64,000 bases of DNA from Clostridiaceae bacterium (lineage in GTDB: Bacteria > Bacillota > Clostridia > Oscillospirales > Butyricicoccaceae). Numbering within the stretch: position 1 is the first letter of the stretch; every line of letters begins with the position of its first letter. The notes under the pieces were generated by a model. That model saw nothing but the letters and a program-made list of their open reading frames with translations. It made no database searches and had not been told where the DNA came from. Both the position numbers and the translations under genes were made by a program. Positions 1 through 8,827 of this stretch are shown here, piece after piece. Location: NCBI GenBank assembly GCA_009911355.1, contig QXXE01000015.1, forward strand, positions 1-64,000, in the 5' to 3' direction.

Positions 1-108
1 CGCGGCGGGCGGCAGGGCTCTGCCCTGCACCCGCTGGGGCTTTCGCCCCAGACCCCGAGATGCTGACGCATCTCTTCCCTCGCCTGCGGGCGGGACGGGG
101 GATTCACC
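1..108 (+). repeat. Mosaic hairpin repeat, copy 1
   Basis: Three short self-complementary modules lie in a row: GCAGGGCTCTGCCCTGC, CTGGGGCTTTCGCCCCAG and GAGATGCTGACGCATCTC. They end in the CGCCTGCGGGCGGGACGGGG tail that marks the family. The left end may run beyond the window. No open frame or transposase is present. Confidence 0.85.
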
Positions 109-231
109 CTCACTGCCGCTGTTCAGGCCACGAAAGTAACGATATTTTCAGCCATTTGAGGATATTATACCATGCAGCACCAGAAAAGTTAAGTACATCT
201 TTGGATATTTTCGCGATTTTCGCAAAAACCC

Positions 232-260
232 TTGCAATTGCACGCGAAATATGTTATGAT
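232..260 (+). promoter_or_regulatory. Sigma-A-type promoter of secG
   Basis: The -35 is TTGCAA (232-237) and the -10 is TATGAT (255-260), with a 17-nt spacer. It lies about 70 nt upstream of the secG start in an AT-rich stretch after repeat copy 1. Confidence 0.65.
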
Positions 261-331
261 TCAGGATATGCCATTGTACTCTTTTTGACAGCAAGAGAAA
301 AATAAAGGAAACCCAGGGAGGAAACCAAGTT

Positions 332-571
332 ATGACGACAATGCAGACCGTACTCGCGGTAATTATGATCCTTGCGAGCCTGTTCCTGACCTTCACCATC
401 CTCATGCAGAGCGGCTCCCGCCAGGGCATGAGCGGCACGATCTCGGGCGGCGCGGAAACCTTTTTCGGCTCCGGCAAGGCAAAGGGCATGGACGCAATGC
501 TGAACAAGCTGACCATCGTTGTTGCGATCGTGTTTGTTGTGCTGGCGGTCATCCTGAACATTACCCAGTAA
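332..571 (+). CDS. secG: Preprotein translocase subunit SecG
   Basis: SecG is the small accessory subunit of the SecYEG channel in the cytoplasmic membrane and helps SecA-driven export. The 79-aa product has the family layout: an N-terminal membrane helix (about residues 5-25), a polar cytoplasmic loop with the conserved SGTISGGAETFFG-like segment, and a second helix at the C-terminus (about 57-76). The length is normal. A GGAGG element about 10 nt before the ATG supports the start. It is followed 6 nt later by a small membrane-protein gene in the same direction, so the two are probably co-transcribed. Confidence 0.93.
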   Translation: MTTMQTVLAVIMILASLFLTFTILMQSGSRQGMSGTISGGAETFFGSGKAKGMDAMLNKLTIVVAIVFVVLAVILNITQ

Positions 572-577
572 ACCGAA

Positions 578-802
578 ATGCTCAGGCAGCTGCAAATGGG
601 TGCGCTGGCGCTGTTCGTCCTGTTCGCAGGGCTGACAATCCTCTGCCAGCTGCGGTGCGGGATGCTCGGCGGCAAAATAGAACGCGGGGAAGCTTCCCCA
701 GAGGAACTCGACCGGATGCGCGCCCAAGCCAAATGGTTCGCGGCGGCAGCAGCCGTTTCCCTCGCGGTATGTATCGCAATCGGCGCTGCTGCGCTCCGAT
801 GA
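578..802 (+). CDS. Small two-helix membrane protein of unknown function
   Basis: The 74-aa product has two hydrophobic segments (about residues 6-26 and 52-72) joined by a charged 25-residue loop rich in Glu and Arg. No family was recognised. It begins 6 nt after the secG stop and ends shortly before a strong terminator, so it is the second gene of a secG operon. Position and topology hint at a membrane role near the translocon, but that is inference. No strong Shine-Dalgarno is visible; translational coupling to secG is likely. Confidence 0.6.
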   Translation: MLRQLQMGALALFVLFAGLTILCQLRCGMLGGKIERGEASPEELDRMRAQAKWFAAAAAVSLAVCIAIGAAALR

Positions 803-859
803 AGCCCTTCAGCCTTTCCCCCACCGCCAAGCGCTCCCGCTTATCATCACCGTACACGA

Positions 860-888
860 AACCACATGCTCCGGCATGTGGTTTTTTA
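860..888 (+). terminator. Intrinsic terminator of the secG operon
   Basis: A perfect 9-bp stem, ACCACATGC/GCATGTGGT with a TCCG loop, is followed by a T-run. It closes the secG and small membrane gene unit. Confidence 0.85.
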
Positions 889-995
889 TTCGCCGGAAAA
901 GCCCCCGATCTTCCTGTACGGCAGCATACCAGGCAGCCCAAATGATATGGGCATAAGCCCCACAGCTTGCCCTAACGGAAAAGCCCATCCGTCCA

Positions 996-1028
996 TACAA
1001 AAGCGCCGCTGTTTTTCAACAGCGGCGC
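996..1028 (-). terminator. Terminator of the M23 peptidase gene
   Basis: An 11-bp stem, GCGCCGCTGTT with its complement, is followed by TTTTG when read on the minus strand. It lies 50 nt past the stop of the M23 gene. Confidence 0.75.
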
Positions 1029-1076
1029 CCGTTTTGGGTTGATTTTCAAATAGGGATTCACAGCGCACAGCCGTGT

Positions 1077-1871
1077 TTATTCTCCCTGTGTGCCGGTCAG
1101 GAAAGTTTCCACGTCGACCGGGCGGTCGCCCACCCGCGCTTCCAGGTGCAGGTGCGCGCCCTGTGCGCTCTCTGAGGAGTTTGTCGCGCCAAGCTCACCG
1201 ATCACGTCGCCGGCCTTGACCGTGCCGCCTTCCTTCGCTTTCGGGTTCTCCTTGAGACCCATATAGACGGTCATAAGCCCGTCCGCGTGCGCCAGCTCCA
1301 CGCACTGCCCATACAGGCTGTCCATCCAGACCCGTTCAACCGTGCCGTCGGTCACTGCGTATACCCGGTCGCCTTCATCGCCCGCATAGTCGGTGCCTGT
1401 GTGGACGCGCCAATCGCCAAAGGTGGGCTGGAACACCAGCTCTTCGCCCGAGAACGGGATGGTCACCGCGCCCTCGACAGGGCGCACCCAGACCGGCGGC
1501 TGTGCAGCAGGCGCTGCCGTCTGGACGGCTTCCTCCGGCTGCTCGGCTGACGCGTCATCCGCGGGAGCGGGCTCATCTTCCGCAGCCTTCCCTTCCGTGC
1601 CCGTTTTGCCGTCTTTCTTTTCGTCCGGCTCAGCCGGGGCGGCGGCGCGTTCCATCGGCTCGTCTTCCGTCAGGTCGAGCGGCGGCGCAGTCACCGGGAC
1701 GGTGACTGGCACAGACGGCGTATTCTCCAGCACCGCATCGTCGCTGCCGGAAGGGACAAAAAACAGTACATAACCCGAGACCACAATCGCCAGAGCGCAG
1801 ATGGCCAGGATTATGTAAAATCCCTTATCATCCATCTGCGCGGCAGCGTTTGCTTTGCCGTATTTTCGCAT
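1077..1871 (-). CDS. Membrane-anchored M23 (LytM) peptidase, SpoIIQ-like
   Basis: The 264-aa product has a short cytoplasmic N-terminus, one membrane helix (about residues 18-37), a long acidic Pro/Ala/Glu-rich linker (about 45-135), and a C-terminal M23 domain. The zinc-ligand motifs look intact: HTGTD in the first half and GAHLHLE near the end. This architecture matches SpoIIQ of clostridia, the forespore-membrane protein that pairs with SpoIIIAH during engulfment, but a cell-wall endopeptidase of another role is possible. The ATG at 1871 is chosen over upstream codons because GGAGGT precedes it by 7 nt. The gene is monocistronic with its own terminator. Confidence 0.8.
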   Translation of the reverse strand: MRKYGKANAAAQMDDKGFYIILAICALAIVVSGYVLFFVPSGSDDAVLENTPSVPVTVPVTAPPLDLTEDEPMERAAAPAEPDEKKDGKTGTEGKAAEDEPAPADDASAEQPEEAVQTAAPAAQPPVWVRPVEGAVTIPFSGEELVFQPTFGDWRVHTGTDYAGDEGDRVYAVTDGTVERVWMDSLYGQCVELAHADGLMTVYMGLKENPKAKEGGTVKAGDVIGELGATNSSESAQGAHLHLEARVGDRPVDVETFLTGTQGE

Positions 1872-2024
1872 CTTGATACCTCCTGTATTCCGGGGCGGCT
1901 GCCCCGTTGTGAGGATAGTATCGACCGCCAGCGGCGGGATTATACGGCATATCCGGGAATTTCCATGCAAAAATCCGGATTTTTACCGCAGGGCCCCGGA
2001 AGCCGCCAACCAGGCGGCAGGCAG

Positions 2025-2420
2025 TCACTCCCAACCTTCGTAATCAAAGGGGTCCTTCAGCGCGTGTTCTCTCATGATGCGGTTTTCAATTTCCATATAA
2101 AGCTTTATCCCGTTTTGCGTATCAGGAGACGGTTTTATCGCGGATGCCTCCGGGTGATCGATCAAATAAAACCCCATAGCCAGATCACAATACGGCCAGC
2201 TATGGCTTTCAAGCGTTACACGCGTGACCGTAAGATCAAAATTATCAAAATAGTCGAAGCGGCGTTCCATGCAGGCATCCGCTTCCGGCTCAGTAACGCC
2301 CGCATATTCTGTAATCAACCATTTCAGAAGTTCATAGTAACTGCGGAAATTTACAATAATCCGCCCTCCCGGGCCCGTCAAAACGATATCATCTTCCAGC
2401 TTATCTTTCCAACTCGCCAT
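2025..2420 (-). CDS. Hypothetical acidic cytosolic protein
   Basis: A 131-aa acidic soluble product with many aromatic residues and no signal peptide or membrane helix. I recognise no family. The ATG at 2420 is used; an in-frame TTG at 2435 would add five residues, and neither has a strong ribosome site. It follows the flavin reductase gene in the same direction by about 30 nt, so co-transcription is likely, but nothing in the sequence links the functions. Confidence 0.55.
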   Translation of the reverse strand: MASWKDKLEDDIVLTGPGGRIIVNFRSYYELLKWLITEYAGVTEPEADACMERRFDYFDNFDLTVTRVTLESHSWPYCDLAMGFYLIDHPEASAIKPSPDTQNGIKLYMEIENRIMREHALKDPFDYEGWE

Positions 2421-2450
2421 TTTACCCGATTCCAACCGTGTTTCGGGCGG

Positions 2451-2948
2451 TCAGCTGTGGTAGGCGGCAACGATTTCGCCGATATACTGCACATGCGGGT
2501 CGCCGGAGGCGTAGTTTGCATCCACAAGACGCTTATCCAGCAGGTTTTCTACCGGCAGCGGCACGGAGTAAATCTTTTTGCAGACGAGCACGAGTTCGGC
2601 TTCCTCGAAGGATGGGCAGCCATCGACAAAGGTGGGGGTCAGGCCGCTCGCACCCATCTTGTCAAGCTCCCGGCCTGACTGCGAACCCAGCAGGTTCAGT
2701 GCGCTGCGGTTGCCGTCCTTCAAAAAATTCAAACTAAAGCACTCATGGTTGTCAATGAATTCCTTTGTGTAGCGGCTTTCACGCACATAAACCGTGCATG
2801 CAGGCTTCTGCCAGATCACGCCCAGCGCGCCCCAGCTTACCGTCATCATATTAAACGCGCCGGGTTCACCCGCAGCGAGCAGCGCCCACTGCTTATGCAG
2901 ACGCTCAAAAGGGTTGAGTTCCAATTTCTGAATATCAAATGCTTTCAT
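2451..2948 (-). CDS. Flavin reductase-like FMN-binding protein
   Basis: The 165-aa product matches the small flavin reductase / flavoredoxin fold: an N-terminal strand leading into a GAFNMMTVSWGALGVIWQKP segment, where FMN is bound in this family, then a VYVRESRYTKEFI segment and a C-terminal HVQYIGEI segment. Family members reduce or carry FMN; the partner cannot be told here. The start is fixed by AGGAGG about 9 nt upstream of the ATG at 2948. It leads a two-gene unit with the unknown gene downstream. Confidence 0.8.
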   Translation of the reverse strand: MKAFDIQKLELNPFERLHKQWALLAAGEPGAFNMMTVSWGALGVIWQKPACTVYVRESRYTKEFIDNHECFSLNFLKDGNRSALNLLGSQSGRELDKMGASGLTPTFVDGCPSFEEAELVLVCKKIYSVPLPVENLLDKRLVDANYASGDPHVQYIGEIVAAYHS

Positions 2949-3092
2949 TACGCATTTCCTCCTCTCGAATGTAAGCCGATAAAAACCGTTGCAAAAACCC
3001 TCACCAGCTATCGGCATAAATTATAGTATGACTCCCAAAAAGATTTCGCGCACAGTGCAGTCAGGCGCAAACTCCTTTGCCACAGCAGAGCG

Positions 3093-3222
3093 GTAAACCA
3101 ACCCGGCCCGCCTTTGTCCTGGCGGGCCGGGTTCCTGAGCGGATACGGCGGCGCAGGCCACAGCGATTGCGCACGAAGCCAAGCCAGCCCGCTGTCATAA
3201 TGGCGGGCTGGCTTCCTGCACC
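3093..3222. repeat. Two GC-rich hairpins flanking repeat copy 2
   Basis: Two inverted repeats lie in a row: AACCCGGCCCGCC with its complement, then AAGCCAGCCCGC with its complement. Neither has a convincing T-run. The second resembles the outer AGCCCGCC...GGCGGGCT hairpins at repeat copies 6 and 8, so it is probably part of the same mosaic. Confidence 0.6.
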
Positions 3223-3228
3223 CCAACA

Positions 3229-3391
3229 ACAAACCCCATCCCCCGTCCCGCCCGCAGGCGAAGAAAGAGATGCGTCAGCATCTCGGGGGTCTGGGGCGAA
3301 AGCCCCAGCGGGTGCAGGGCAGCGCCCCGCCGCCAGCCGCGCAGGCTGCCCCTCCGGCGAGGAGCGGGGTGCAGGGGCAGCGCCCCGCCGG
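3229..3391 (-). repeat. Mosaic hairpin repeat, copy 2
   Basis: In reverse orientation it carries the CCCGTCCCGCCCGCAGGCG end, the GAGATGCGTCAGCATCTC-type and CTGGGGCGAAAGCCCCAG modules, and two GCAGGGCAGCGCCCCGC-like modules. It abuts the stop codon of the ftsK/spoIIIE gene. Confidence 0.85.
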
Positions 3392-6127
3392 TCAGTGCAG
3401 GTCGGACTGGCGGAGCTTCATCTCCTTCCATTCGTCCTTCGTGATCAGGATCTGCCGCGGCTTCGAGCCCTCGAATTTGCCCACAATCCCCCGCTCCTCC
3501 ATCTGGTCAACAATGCGCGCCGCCCGCGAATAGCCCAGCTTCAGCCGCCGCTGAAGCATCGAAGTCGAAGCCTGCCCGCAGTCCATGACCACGTCAATCG
3601 CTTCCATCAGCATCTCGTCTTCCTCGCCTTCGCCGCCCGAGCCGTTCTTGCCCTTGCCGTCGCCGTCACCGTCGTACTGCCGCTCGATGTGCTCGAGGAT
3701 TTGTTCGTCGTACTCCGCCGTCGCCGACTGCTTGATCTGCTCAATTACACTTTCGATTTCCTCCGACGAGATGAAACATCCCTGTATGCGCTGGGGCTTG
3801 CCCCCGCCAATCGGCGCATACAGCATATCCCCCTTGCCAATCAGCTTTTCTGCACCCGTCTGGTCCAGTATAATCCGGCTTTCAATCTGGCTCGCCACAG
3901 CAAACGCAATGCGCGATGGAATATTCGATTTCATAATGCCCGTGATCACGTCCGAGGACGGACGCTGGGTTGCTACAATTAAATGCATCCCCGCCGCGCG
4001 CGCCTTCTGCGCAATCCGGCAAATCGAAGTCTCGACCTCCTTCGCCGCCACCATCATCAAGTCAGCCAGCTCGTCGATGACAATCACGATCTGCGGCAAC
4101 ACCTGGTAGTTGTCCGGCGAGTCGTCTTCCGCATACTGTGCTTCCTTCCGCTTCTGGCGCATCAGGTCGTTGTAGCCCGAAAGGTTGCGTACCTGGTTGT
4201 CCGCAAACACCTTGTACCGCCGTTCCATCTCGCCTACCGACCAGTTGAGCGCCCCCGCCGCCTTCTTCGGGTCGGTCACCACCGGGATCAGCAGGTGCGG
4301 TATCCCATTATAATTGCCCAGCTCGACCATCTTCGGGTCGACCATGATCAGCCGTACCTCTTCCGGGGTCGAGTTGTACAGGATCGAAATCAGCATCGAG
4401 TTGACGCACACCGATTTGCCCGAGCCCGTCGTGCCCGCAATCAGCAGATGGGGCATCTTCGCAATGTCGCCAATAACCGGCGCGCCTGTAATGTCCTTGC
4501 CGACCGCAAACGACAGCTTGCTCGCCGCCTGCCGGAACGCCCGCGACCCGATACAATCACGGATCGGCACCATCGTAACCGTCTTGTTCGGCACCTCAAT
4601 GCCGATCGCCACCTTGTCCGGGATGGGCGCGATTCGCACCGAAACCGCCCCCAGCGACAGCGCGATATCGTCCGACAGCGCCGTGATGCGCGAGAACTTG
4701 ATGCCGCGCGAGATGGTCAGCTCAAACCGCGTGACCGACGGCCCGCGTACAATCCCGATAATATTCGCGTCAATGCCAAACGACTGCAAGGTGTCTACCA
4801 GCCGCGCCGAGTTTTCCTGAAGCTCGAATTCTACGCCTGCGCTTGAGGCCGCCCTGCCCTCTTCCAGCAATTCCAGCGACGGCTTTGTATAGGGCGGCAC
4901 CGGGGCCTGCTGGTTTTCGTCCATCTCCGCCGCCATCCGCGCCGCCATTTCCTCTGCCGCGCGCTCGGCTTCTCGTTTTTCCTCCGCTTTGCTTTTGGGC
5001 TTCTCGGGCTTGTCCGGGATGGGGTCTTCGGCAATCGGCTCCGGCGGCGGCGCGCCGACCTCAAGCGACGCTTCCTCCGAAATGCCGGGGAAATCCAGCA
5101 CACGCGCGGGCTCGAAATCGTCCAGGTCGTCGGCTTCGATCGCAAGCGAAGCGCCCTGCGGCGTCATCTGGATCACCGTTCCTTCGCCGGGCTGCGCGGC
5201 GTGGGAAGCGCCCTCCTCCGCCTGCTGCTGCACCAGGTCCAGGATATCGTGCGACGGCGCGTCGATATTCTCCTGGCCTGTCCCGCGCAGGAATTCGGCA
5301 GGGCTCAGCGGCTGCTTGCGCCGCGCCTGCGCCACGGTCTGCGCCGCCGGTTTTTTCAGGATTTCCGACGGGTCGTCATCCAGCACCGGCGGAGCGGGCT
5401 TCTCGTCGTCCAGCGGGATATTGTAATTCGCGATATCCGGCTTGCCGCGCAGCTGCTGCCGCTGCTGGCGGACAACATGCAGGTTGGGCAGCTCGGGGGG
5501 CGCTTCGTAGCGCTCGCGCTCCTCTTCGGAGTCGTATTCATATACGGGCGGGCGCAGCATATCGATCAGCATCCCCGGCGTGACGCGCGCCGCCGCGAGC
5601 GCCGCCGTAACCAGCAGCACCAGCAGCACGAGAAACGCGCCAATCCAGCTCAGCGCCCATTCCAGGCCGCAGTACAGCAGACCGCCGAGCAGACCGCCCG
5701 TGCGCAGCCCCGCGCCCGCGGTCAGCAGCCCCGACACCAGCGATGTACTGTTTTCAAAGTCATTCGCCCAGAACACCGCGTGCAGGAACGCCGCGATCAG
5801 CACGGGCTCGATCGCGATGCAGAAGCAGCGCAGGCGCACCGGCCCTTTGCGGCGCTTGAACAGCAGCAGCGCCATCAGCAGCAGCGCCAGCGGCAGCGGG
5901 TAAAGCCCGATGCCCAGCATCCCGCCGAAGAAACTGCGCAGCACGCGCAGCACCGCGCCGTCGATCGGCAGCAGGGCAAGGGCGGTAATCAGCCCCAGCA
6001 GCCCCCAGATGAGCGCCCATACGCCGCGCGGGATGCCTTCGGGCGAGGGCTCGGGCTGCGGCGGGGCCTTCCTGCGGGTGGATGCGCTCCGTGTAGTTGT
6101 TTTTTTCTTTCCTTTTTCTGCGGCCAA
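3392..6127 (-). CDS. ftsK: DNA translocase FtsK/SpoIIIE
   Basis: A 911-aa septum-located DNA pump that clears chromosomes from the closing septum and, in spore formers, into the forespore. Four membrane helices fill the first 180 residues or so. An acidic, Pro/Ala-rich linker follows, then the RecA-like motor with Walker A (GTTGSGKS) and Walker B ([11 protein letters not shown]). The C-terminal gamma winged helix ([18 protein letters not shown]...) reads the KOPS/SRS polarity sequences in this family. The start is probably the TTG at 6127, because GGAGGT sits 7 nt upstream; upstream codons in this frame fall in repeat sequence. Length is normal. Whether it acts as FtsK, SpoIIIE or both cannot be told from one window. 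Confidence 0.93.
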   Translation of the reverse strand: MAAEKGKKKTTTRSASTRRKAPPQPEPSPEGIPRGVWALIWGLLGLITALALLPIDGAVLRVLRSFFGGMLGIGLYPLPLALLLMALLLFKRRKGPVRLRCFCIAIEPVLIAAFLHAVFWANDFENSTSLVSGLLTAGAGLRTGGLLGGLLYCGLEWALSWIGAFLVLLVLLVTAALAAARVTPGMLIDMLRPPVYEYDSEEERERYEAPPELPNLHVVRQQRQQLRGKPDIANYNIPLDDEKPAPPVLDDDPSEILKKPAAQTVAQARRKQPLSPAEFLRGTGQENIDAPSHDILDLVQQQAEEGASHAAQPGEGTVIQMTPQGASLAIEADDLDDFEPARVLDFPGISEEASLEVGAPPPEPIAEDPIPDKPEKPKSKAEEKREAERAAEEMAARMAAEMDENQQAPVPPYTKPSLELLEEGRAASSAGVEFELQENSARLVDTLQSFGIDANIIGIVRGPSVTRFELTISRGIKFSRITALSDDIALSLGAVSVRIAPIPDKVAIGIEVPNKTVTMVPIRDCIGSRAFRQAASKLSFAVGKDITGAPVIGDIAKMPHLLIAGTTGSGKSVCVNSMLISILYNSTPEEVRLIMVDPKMVELGNYNGIPHLLIPVVTDPKKAAGALNWSVGEMERRYKVFADNQVRNLSGYNDLMRQKRKEAQYAEDDSPDNYQVLPQIVIVIDELADLMMVAAKEVETSICRIAQKARAAGMHLIVATQRPSSDVITGIMKSNIPSRIAFAVASQIESRIILDQTGAEKLIGKGDMLYAPIGGGKPQRIQGCFISSEEIESVIEQIKQSATAEYDEQILEHIERQYDGDGDGKGKNGSGGEGEEDEMLMEAIDVVMDCGQASTSMLQRRLKLGYSRAARIVDQMEERGIVGKFEGSKPRQILITKDEWKEMKLRQSDLH

Positions 6128-6204
6128 GTGCCACACCTCCAAGTTTTTGCGTGATAAGTTCGCCGGGAGCCGCAGGCCCCCGGCTGTTTCTGCGATGCGC
6201 TTTG

Positions 6205-6325
6205 CCTCTTGGCTCGCCTGCGCGGCGGGCGGCAGGGCCCCGCCCTGCACCCGGTCCTACGCGGACAGCGCCAGAGGGGCTAGCCCCTCTGGACTCCCTT
6301 TCACCACCTGCGGGTGGGGAGGCAT
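6205..6325 (+). repeat. Mosaic hairpin repeat, copy 3
   Basis: Modules in order are GCAGGGCCCCGCCCTGC, a GTCCTACGCGGAC linker, and CCAGAGGGGCTAGCCCCTCTGG, ending in CACCTGCGGGTGG. It sits between the 3' end of uppP and the 5' end of ftsK. Confidence 0.8.
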
Positions 6326-6343
6326 AACATTTATTGCGGGCGT

Positions 6344-7186
6344 TTAGGCCCCTGCTGCCAGGCTTTGCGCGAGTGTTGCCACAATCGACAGCACCCCAAC
6401 CAGCCCGCAGTAAATGACGAACGGGCGGAAATGGCCTTTATTGGTGACCAGCCGGATCAGGCGGATTGCCAGCAGCCCCGACACCATCGAGGCAAAGATC
6501 CCGATCGCGTACAGGTGCAGGGGGATGCCGGTCGACTCGGCCTGCGCCAGCGCGTCGCCGACTTCGAGCAGGTTCGCGCCGAACACCACCGGCAGCGACA
6601 TGATGAACGCGAAGCGCACCGCAAAATCGCGGCTGAACCCCCGGAACAGCCCTGCGCAGATGGTCGAACCCGAGCGCGAGATGCCCGGCACGACCGCCAC
6701 GGCCTGTGCGCAGCCGACTAGCAGCGCGTCCAGCCAGGAGGCGTTTGCCGCGTCTTTATGGAGACGGGGCGCGCGTTCGCTGAGCAGCAGCACGACCGCG
6801 GTTACCAGCAGCGCGCAGCCGACAAACATCGTATTGGAGAAGAGCGCGTCCAGCTGATCCTTAACCAGCAGCACAGGGAACATCGGCACAATTGTGATCA
6901 GCACCATGACGATAAACCGGCGGTAGGCATGGCCTTCGAGTTTGAAGCCGCTGCTCACCCAGCCGAAAAATTCGATGATTAGTTCGCGGATATCGCCCCA
7001 GAACGCGATGAATACGGAGACCAGCGTGCCAAAATGGAGCAGCACGTCGAAAAGCATATAGTCTGCTTCTGGGTTGGAACCGCCCAAAAAGGTTTGCACC
7101 AGCACAAGGTGCCCTGAGGAGGACACTGGCAGGAATTCGGTCAGGCCCTGCACAATGCCGAGCAGGACGGCAAGCTTAGCTGTCAT
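6344..7186 (-). CDS. uppP: Undecaprenyl-diphosphatase (UppP/BacA)
   Basis: A 280-aa integral membrane phosphatase that turns undecaprenyl diphosphate into the monophosphate carrier used for peptidoglycan and other wall polymers. Both family signatures are present: EFLPVSSSGH near the N-terminus and PGISRSGSTI in the middle, which together form the active site. Seven or eight hydrophobic segments fit the family. The ATG at 7186 places the first helix correctly; upstream in-frame codons encode repeat-derived, non-hydrophobic sequence. Loss or overexpression of the family alters bacitracin tolerance. Confidence 0.93.
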   Translation of the reverse strand: MTAKLAVLLGIVQGLTEFLPVSSSGHLVLVQTFLGGSNPEADYMLFDVLLHFGTLVSVFIAFWGDIRELIIEFFGWVSSGFKLEGHAYRRFIVMVLITIVPMFPVLLVKDQLDALFSNTMFVGCALLVTAVVLLLSERAPRLHKDAANASWLDALLVGCAQAVAVVPGISRSGSTICAGLFRGFSRDFAVRFAFIMSLPVVFGANLLEVGDALAQAESTGIPLHLYAIGIFASMVSGLLAIRLIRLVTNKGHFRPFVIYCGLVGVLSIVATLAQSLAAGA

Positions 7187-7204
7187 AACAGAACATTTCC
7201 CCTT

Positions 7205-7440
7205 CCACGAAAATACAGTACGCGAGCCGGCTCGCGGGTCCGCCTTCGCAGCGGGCGCCATGGGGCGCTGCCCCCTGGACCCCCGGCCCTACGCGGGCTG
7301 CGGCAGGGCTCTGCCACACTCAATTGAACCGCGCACAGCGCGGGAATAAGGATAGTGGCCTACGGGCTGCACCCGCGATTTTTTTGTAAAAAAATCGAGT
7401 AAAAACTTCATTCCGCCTGCGGGCGGGACGAAAGAAGCGA
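7205..7440 (+). repeat. Mosaic hairpin repeat, copy 4, with AT module
   Basis: It contains a CATGGGGCGCTGCCCCCTGG-type module, a CGGCCCTACGCGGGC linker, a partial GCAGGGCTCTGCC module and GCGCACAGCGCG. A CGATTTTTTTGTAAAAAAATCG inverted repeat follows, then the CGCCTGCGGGCGGGACG end. The rest of 7187-7685 shows no gene. Confidence 0.75.
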
Positions 7441-7685
7441 CTTTGCCGCTTCCAACCGGTCTGCGTAATCACGGATTCCCATACCCTATAATACTACCAC
7501 ATTCTATCATGGTATTCCAACCCTTTTTTTCAGGTTTGTGCAGAAAATTTCCATATTCCCGGCCAGAATTTTTTTACGGGCTTACACGCAGCAAAAAGGC
7601 ACCCTTCGCAGGATGCCCAGCAGCTGTTTTTTCTTTCCCACACCGTCCGGCGAGTTTTCCGCGCATTTGCGCAGGCCGGTTTCTG

Positions 7686-8381
7686 TTACCGTCTGCGCCC
7701 GTCTGCGGGCAGCGCGTCGCCCAGCGCCGTAATCGCGTCGGAGACGGTCTGCAGGAGGGCCAGCAGCGACGCGGCTTCTTCCGGGGCGTGCGCAGCCAAC
7801 GCGTCCGGCGAAAGCGGCGGGAGCTCCACGGGTTCCGGCTCCAGGCCAAACAGCCCGCCGCCTGCCGCCGCTGCCCGCAGGCGCAGCTCGCAGACCTTTA
7901 GCTGTGCGTCGCAGAGGTTTTCAAAGTGCTCGCCCTTTGTGCGGAACATTGCGTCAACGCTTTCGGGCGCGGCCATGTACAGGTAGCGGAACGCTTTATA
8001 AATGCCGACAGAAAGATATGCGGCAAGCTCCTGCGGAAGCTGGCGGCTTCCGGCGCGGCCCGCGAGATCGAGCAGCAGTGCAACTGCTTCGGAGACCAGT
8101 TTTTTCTCAGCGTTTTCCTGGGCGGGCTGGCTGGGCTCAGCCATGCGGCCTGCGGGGACTGCTGAGCCGTCGCGGGCCATGCTGCGGCCGAGGAGATAGT
8201 CGCAGGAAACGCCGTAGTAGTCGGCGGCGCGCACGACAAAACTGAGACCCGGCTCACGCAGGCCGTTCTCGTAATGGCTCAGCAGCGCCTGGGACACCTC
8301 GAGGGCCCCGGCTGCGGTGCGCTGGCTTATTTTCTTTTCACGCCGCAGCAGTGCAAGCGTGCGGGAAAAATCACTTGCCAT
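7686..8381 (-). CDS. XRE-family transcriptional regulator
   Basis: The 231-aa product has an N-terminal XRE/Cro-CI helix-turn-helix (about residues 7-62; KISQRTAAGALEVSQALLSHYENGLREPG is the recognition region). A long, mostly helical C-terminal part rich in Ala and Leu follows, with no recognised ligand-binding domain. It probably represses or senses an unknown signal. The start at 8381 is supported by a GGGAG-like ribosome site; upstream codons fall in the repeat. The likely promoter lies on the far side of repeat copy 5, so the mRNA leader would contain that repeat. Confidence 0.8.
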   Translation of the reverse strand: MASDFSRTLALLRREKKISQRTAAGALEVSQALLSHYENGLREPGLSFVVRAADYYGVSCDYLLGRSMARDGSAVPAGRMAEPSQPAQENAEKKLVSEAVALLLDLAGRAGSRQLPQELAAYLSVGIYKAFRYLYMAAPESVDAMFRTKGEHFENLCDAQLKVCELRLRAAAAGGGLFGLEPEPVELPPLSPDALAAHAPEEAASLLALLQTVSDAITALGDALPADGRRR

Positions 8382-8428
8382 CCCTTGTACTCCCGTCCTG
8401 GCTGGTTTGCTTCTCTGCCACGCAGGCC

Positions 8429-8680
8429 CGGCGAGCGGCAGGGCTCTGCCCTGCACCCGGCGGGGCTCTGCCCCTGCGCCCCGCGCCTACGCGGCGAGCG
8501 GCAGGGCTCTGCCCTGCACCCGGCGGGGCTCTGCCCCTGCACCCCGCGCCTACGCGGCGAGCGGCAGGGCTCTGCCCTGCACCCGGCGGGGCCCTGCCCC
8601 TGCACCCCGCTGGGGCTATGCCCCAGGCCCCGAGATGCTGACGCATCTCTGTCTCGCCTGCGGGCGGAACGGGGGCTCTG
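8429..8680 (+). repeat. Mosaic hairpin repeat, copy 5, with 63-bp tandem units
   Basis: A 63-bp unit starts at 8431, 8494 and 8557. Each unit holds GCAGGGCTCTGCCCTGC and a CGGGGCTCTGCCCCTG-type hairpin joined by CGCGCCTACGCGG. The third runs into CTGGGGCTATGCCCCAG, GAGATGCTGACGCATCTC and the CGCCTGCGGGCGG end. This shows that modules amplify as blocks. Confidence 0.9.
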
Positions 8681-8719
8681 GCTGTCCAACCGGTACAAAC
8701 CTGATAATTGACTACATAT

Positions 8720-8748
8720 AGTATACCCGGTTTATAACTCTTTGTAAA
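8720..8748 (-). promoter_or_regulatory. Promoter reading toward the XRE gene
   Basis: On the minus strand the -35 is TTTACA (8743-8748) and the -10 TATACT (8720-8725), with a 17-nt spacer. The -10 overlaps ACTACATATAGT, an imperfect palindrome that could be an autoregulatory operator. The leader to the XRE start would be about 335 nt and would contain repeat copy 5. Confidence 0.55.
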
Positions 8749-8781
8749 GTTTTTTTCAGCGGGAAATCACACTTTTTGCCA

Positions 8782-8813
8782 GAAAAACCCCCATCCTGTC
8801 GGTTGGGGGTTTT
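8782..8813 (-). terminator. Terminator of folT
   Basis: The stem AAAACCCCC/GGGGGTTTT has an internal loop and T-rich sequence on the minus-strand side, 15 nt past the folT stop. Confidence 0.75.
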
Positions 8814-8827
8814 AGCTTTCTGATCAT

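Noticed and set aside
1-108. Repeat copies considered as insertion sequences or MITEs
   Set aside because: No terminal inverted repeats or target duplications were visible, and module order varies between copies. The one in-frame insertion keeps mobility possible, but not as a defined IS.
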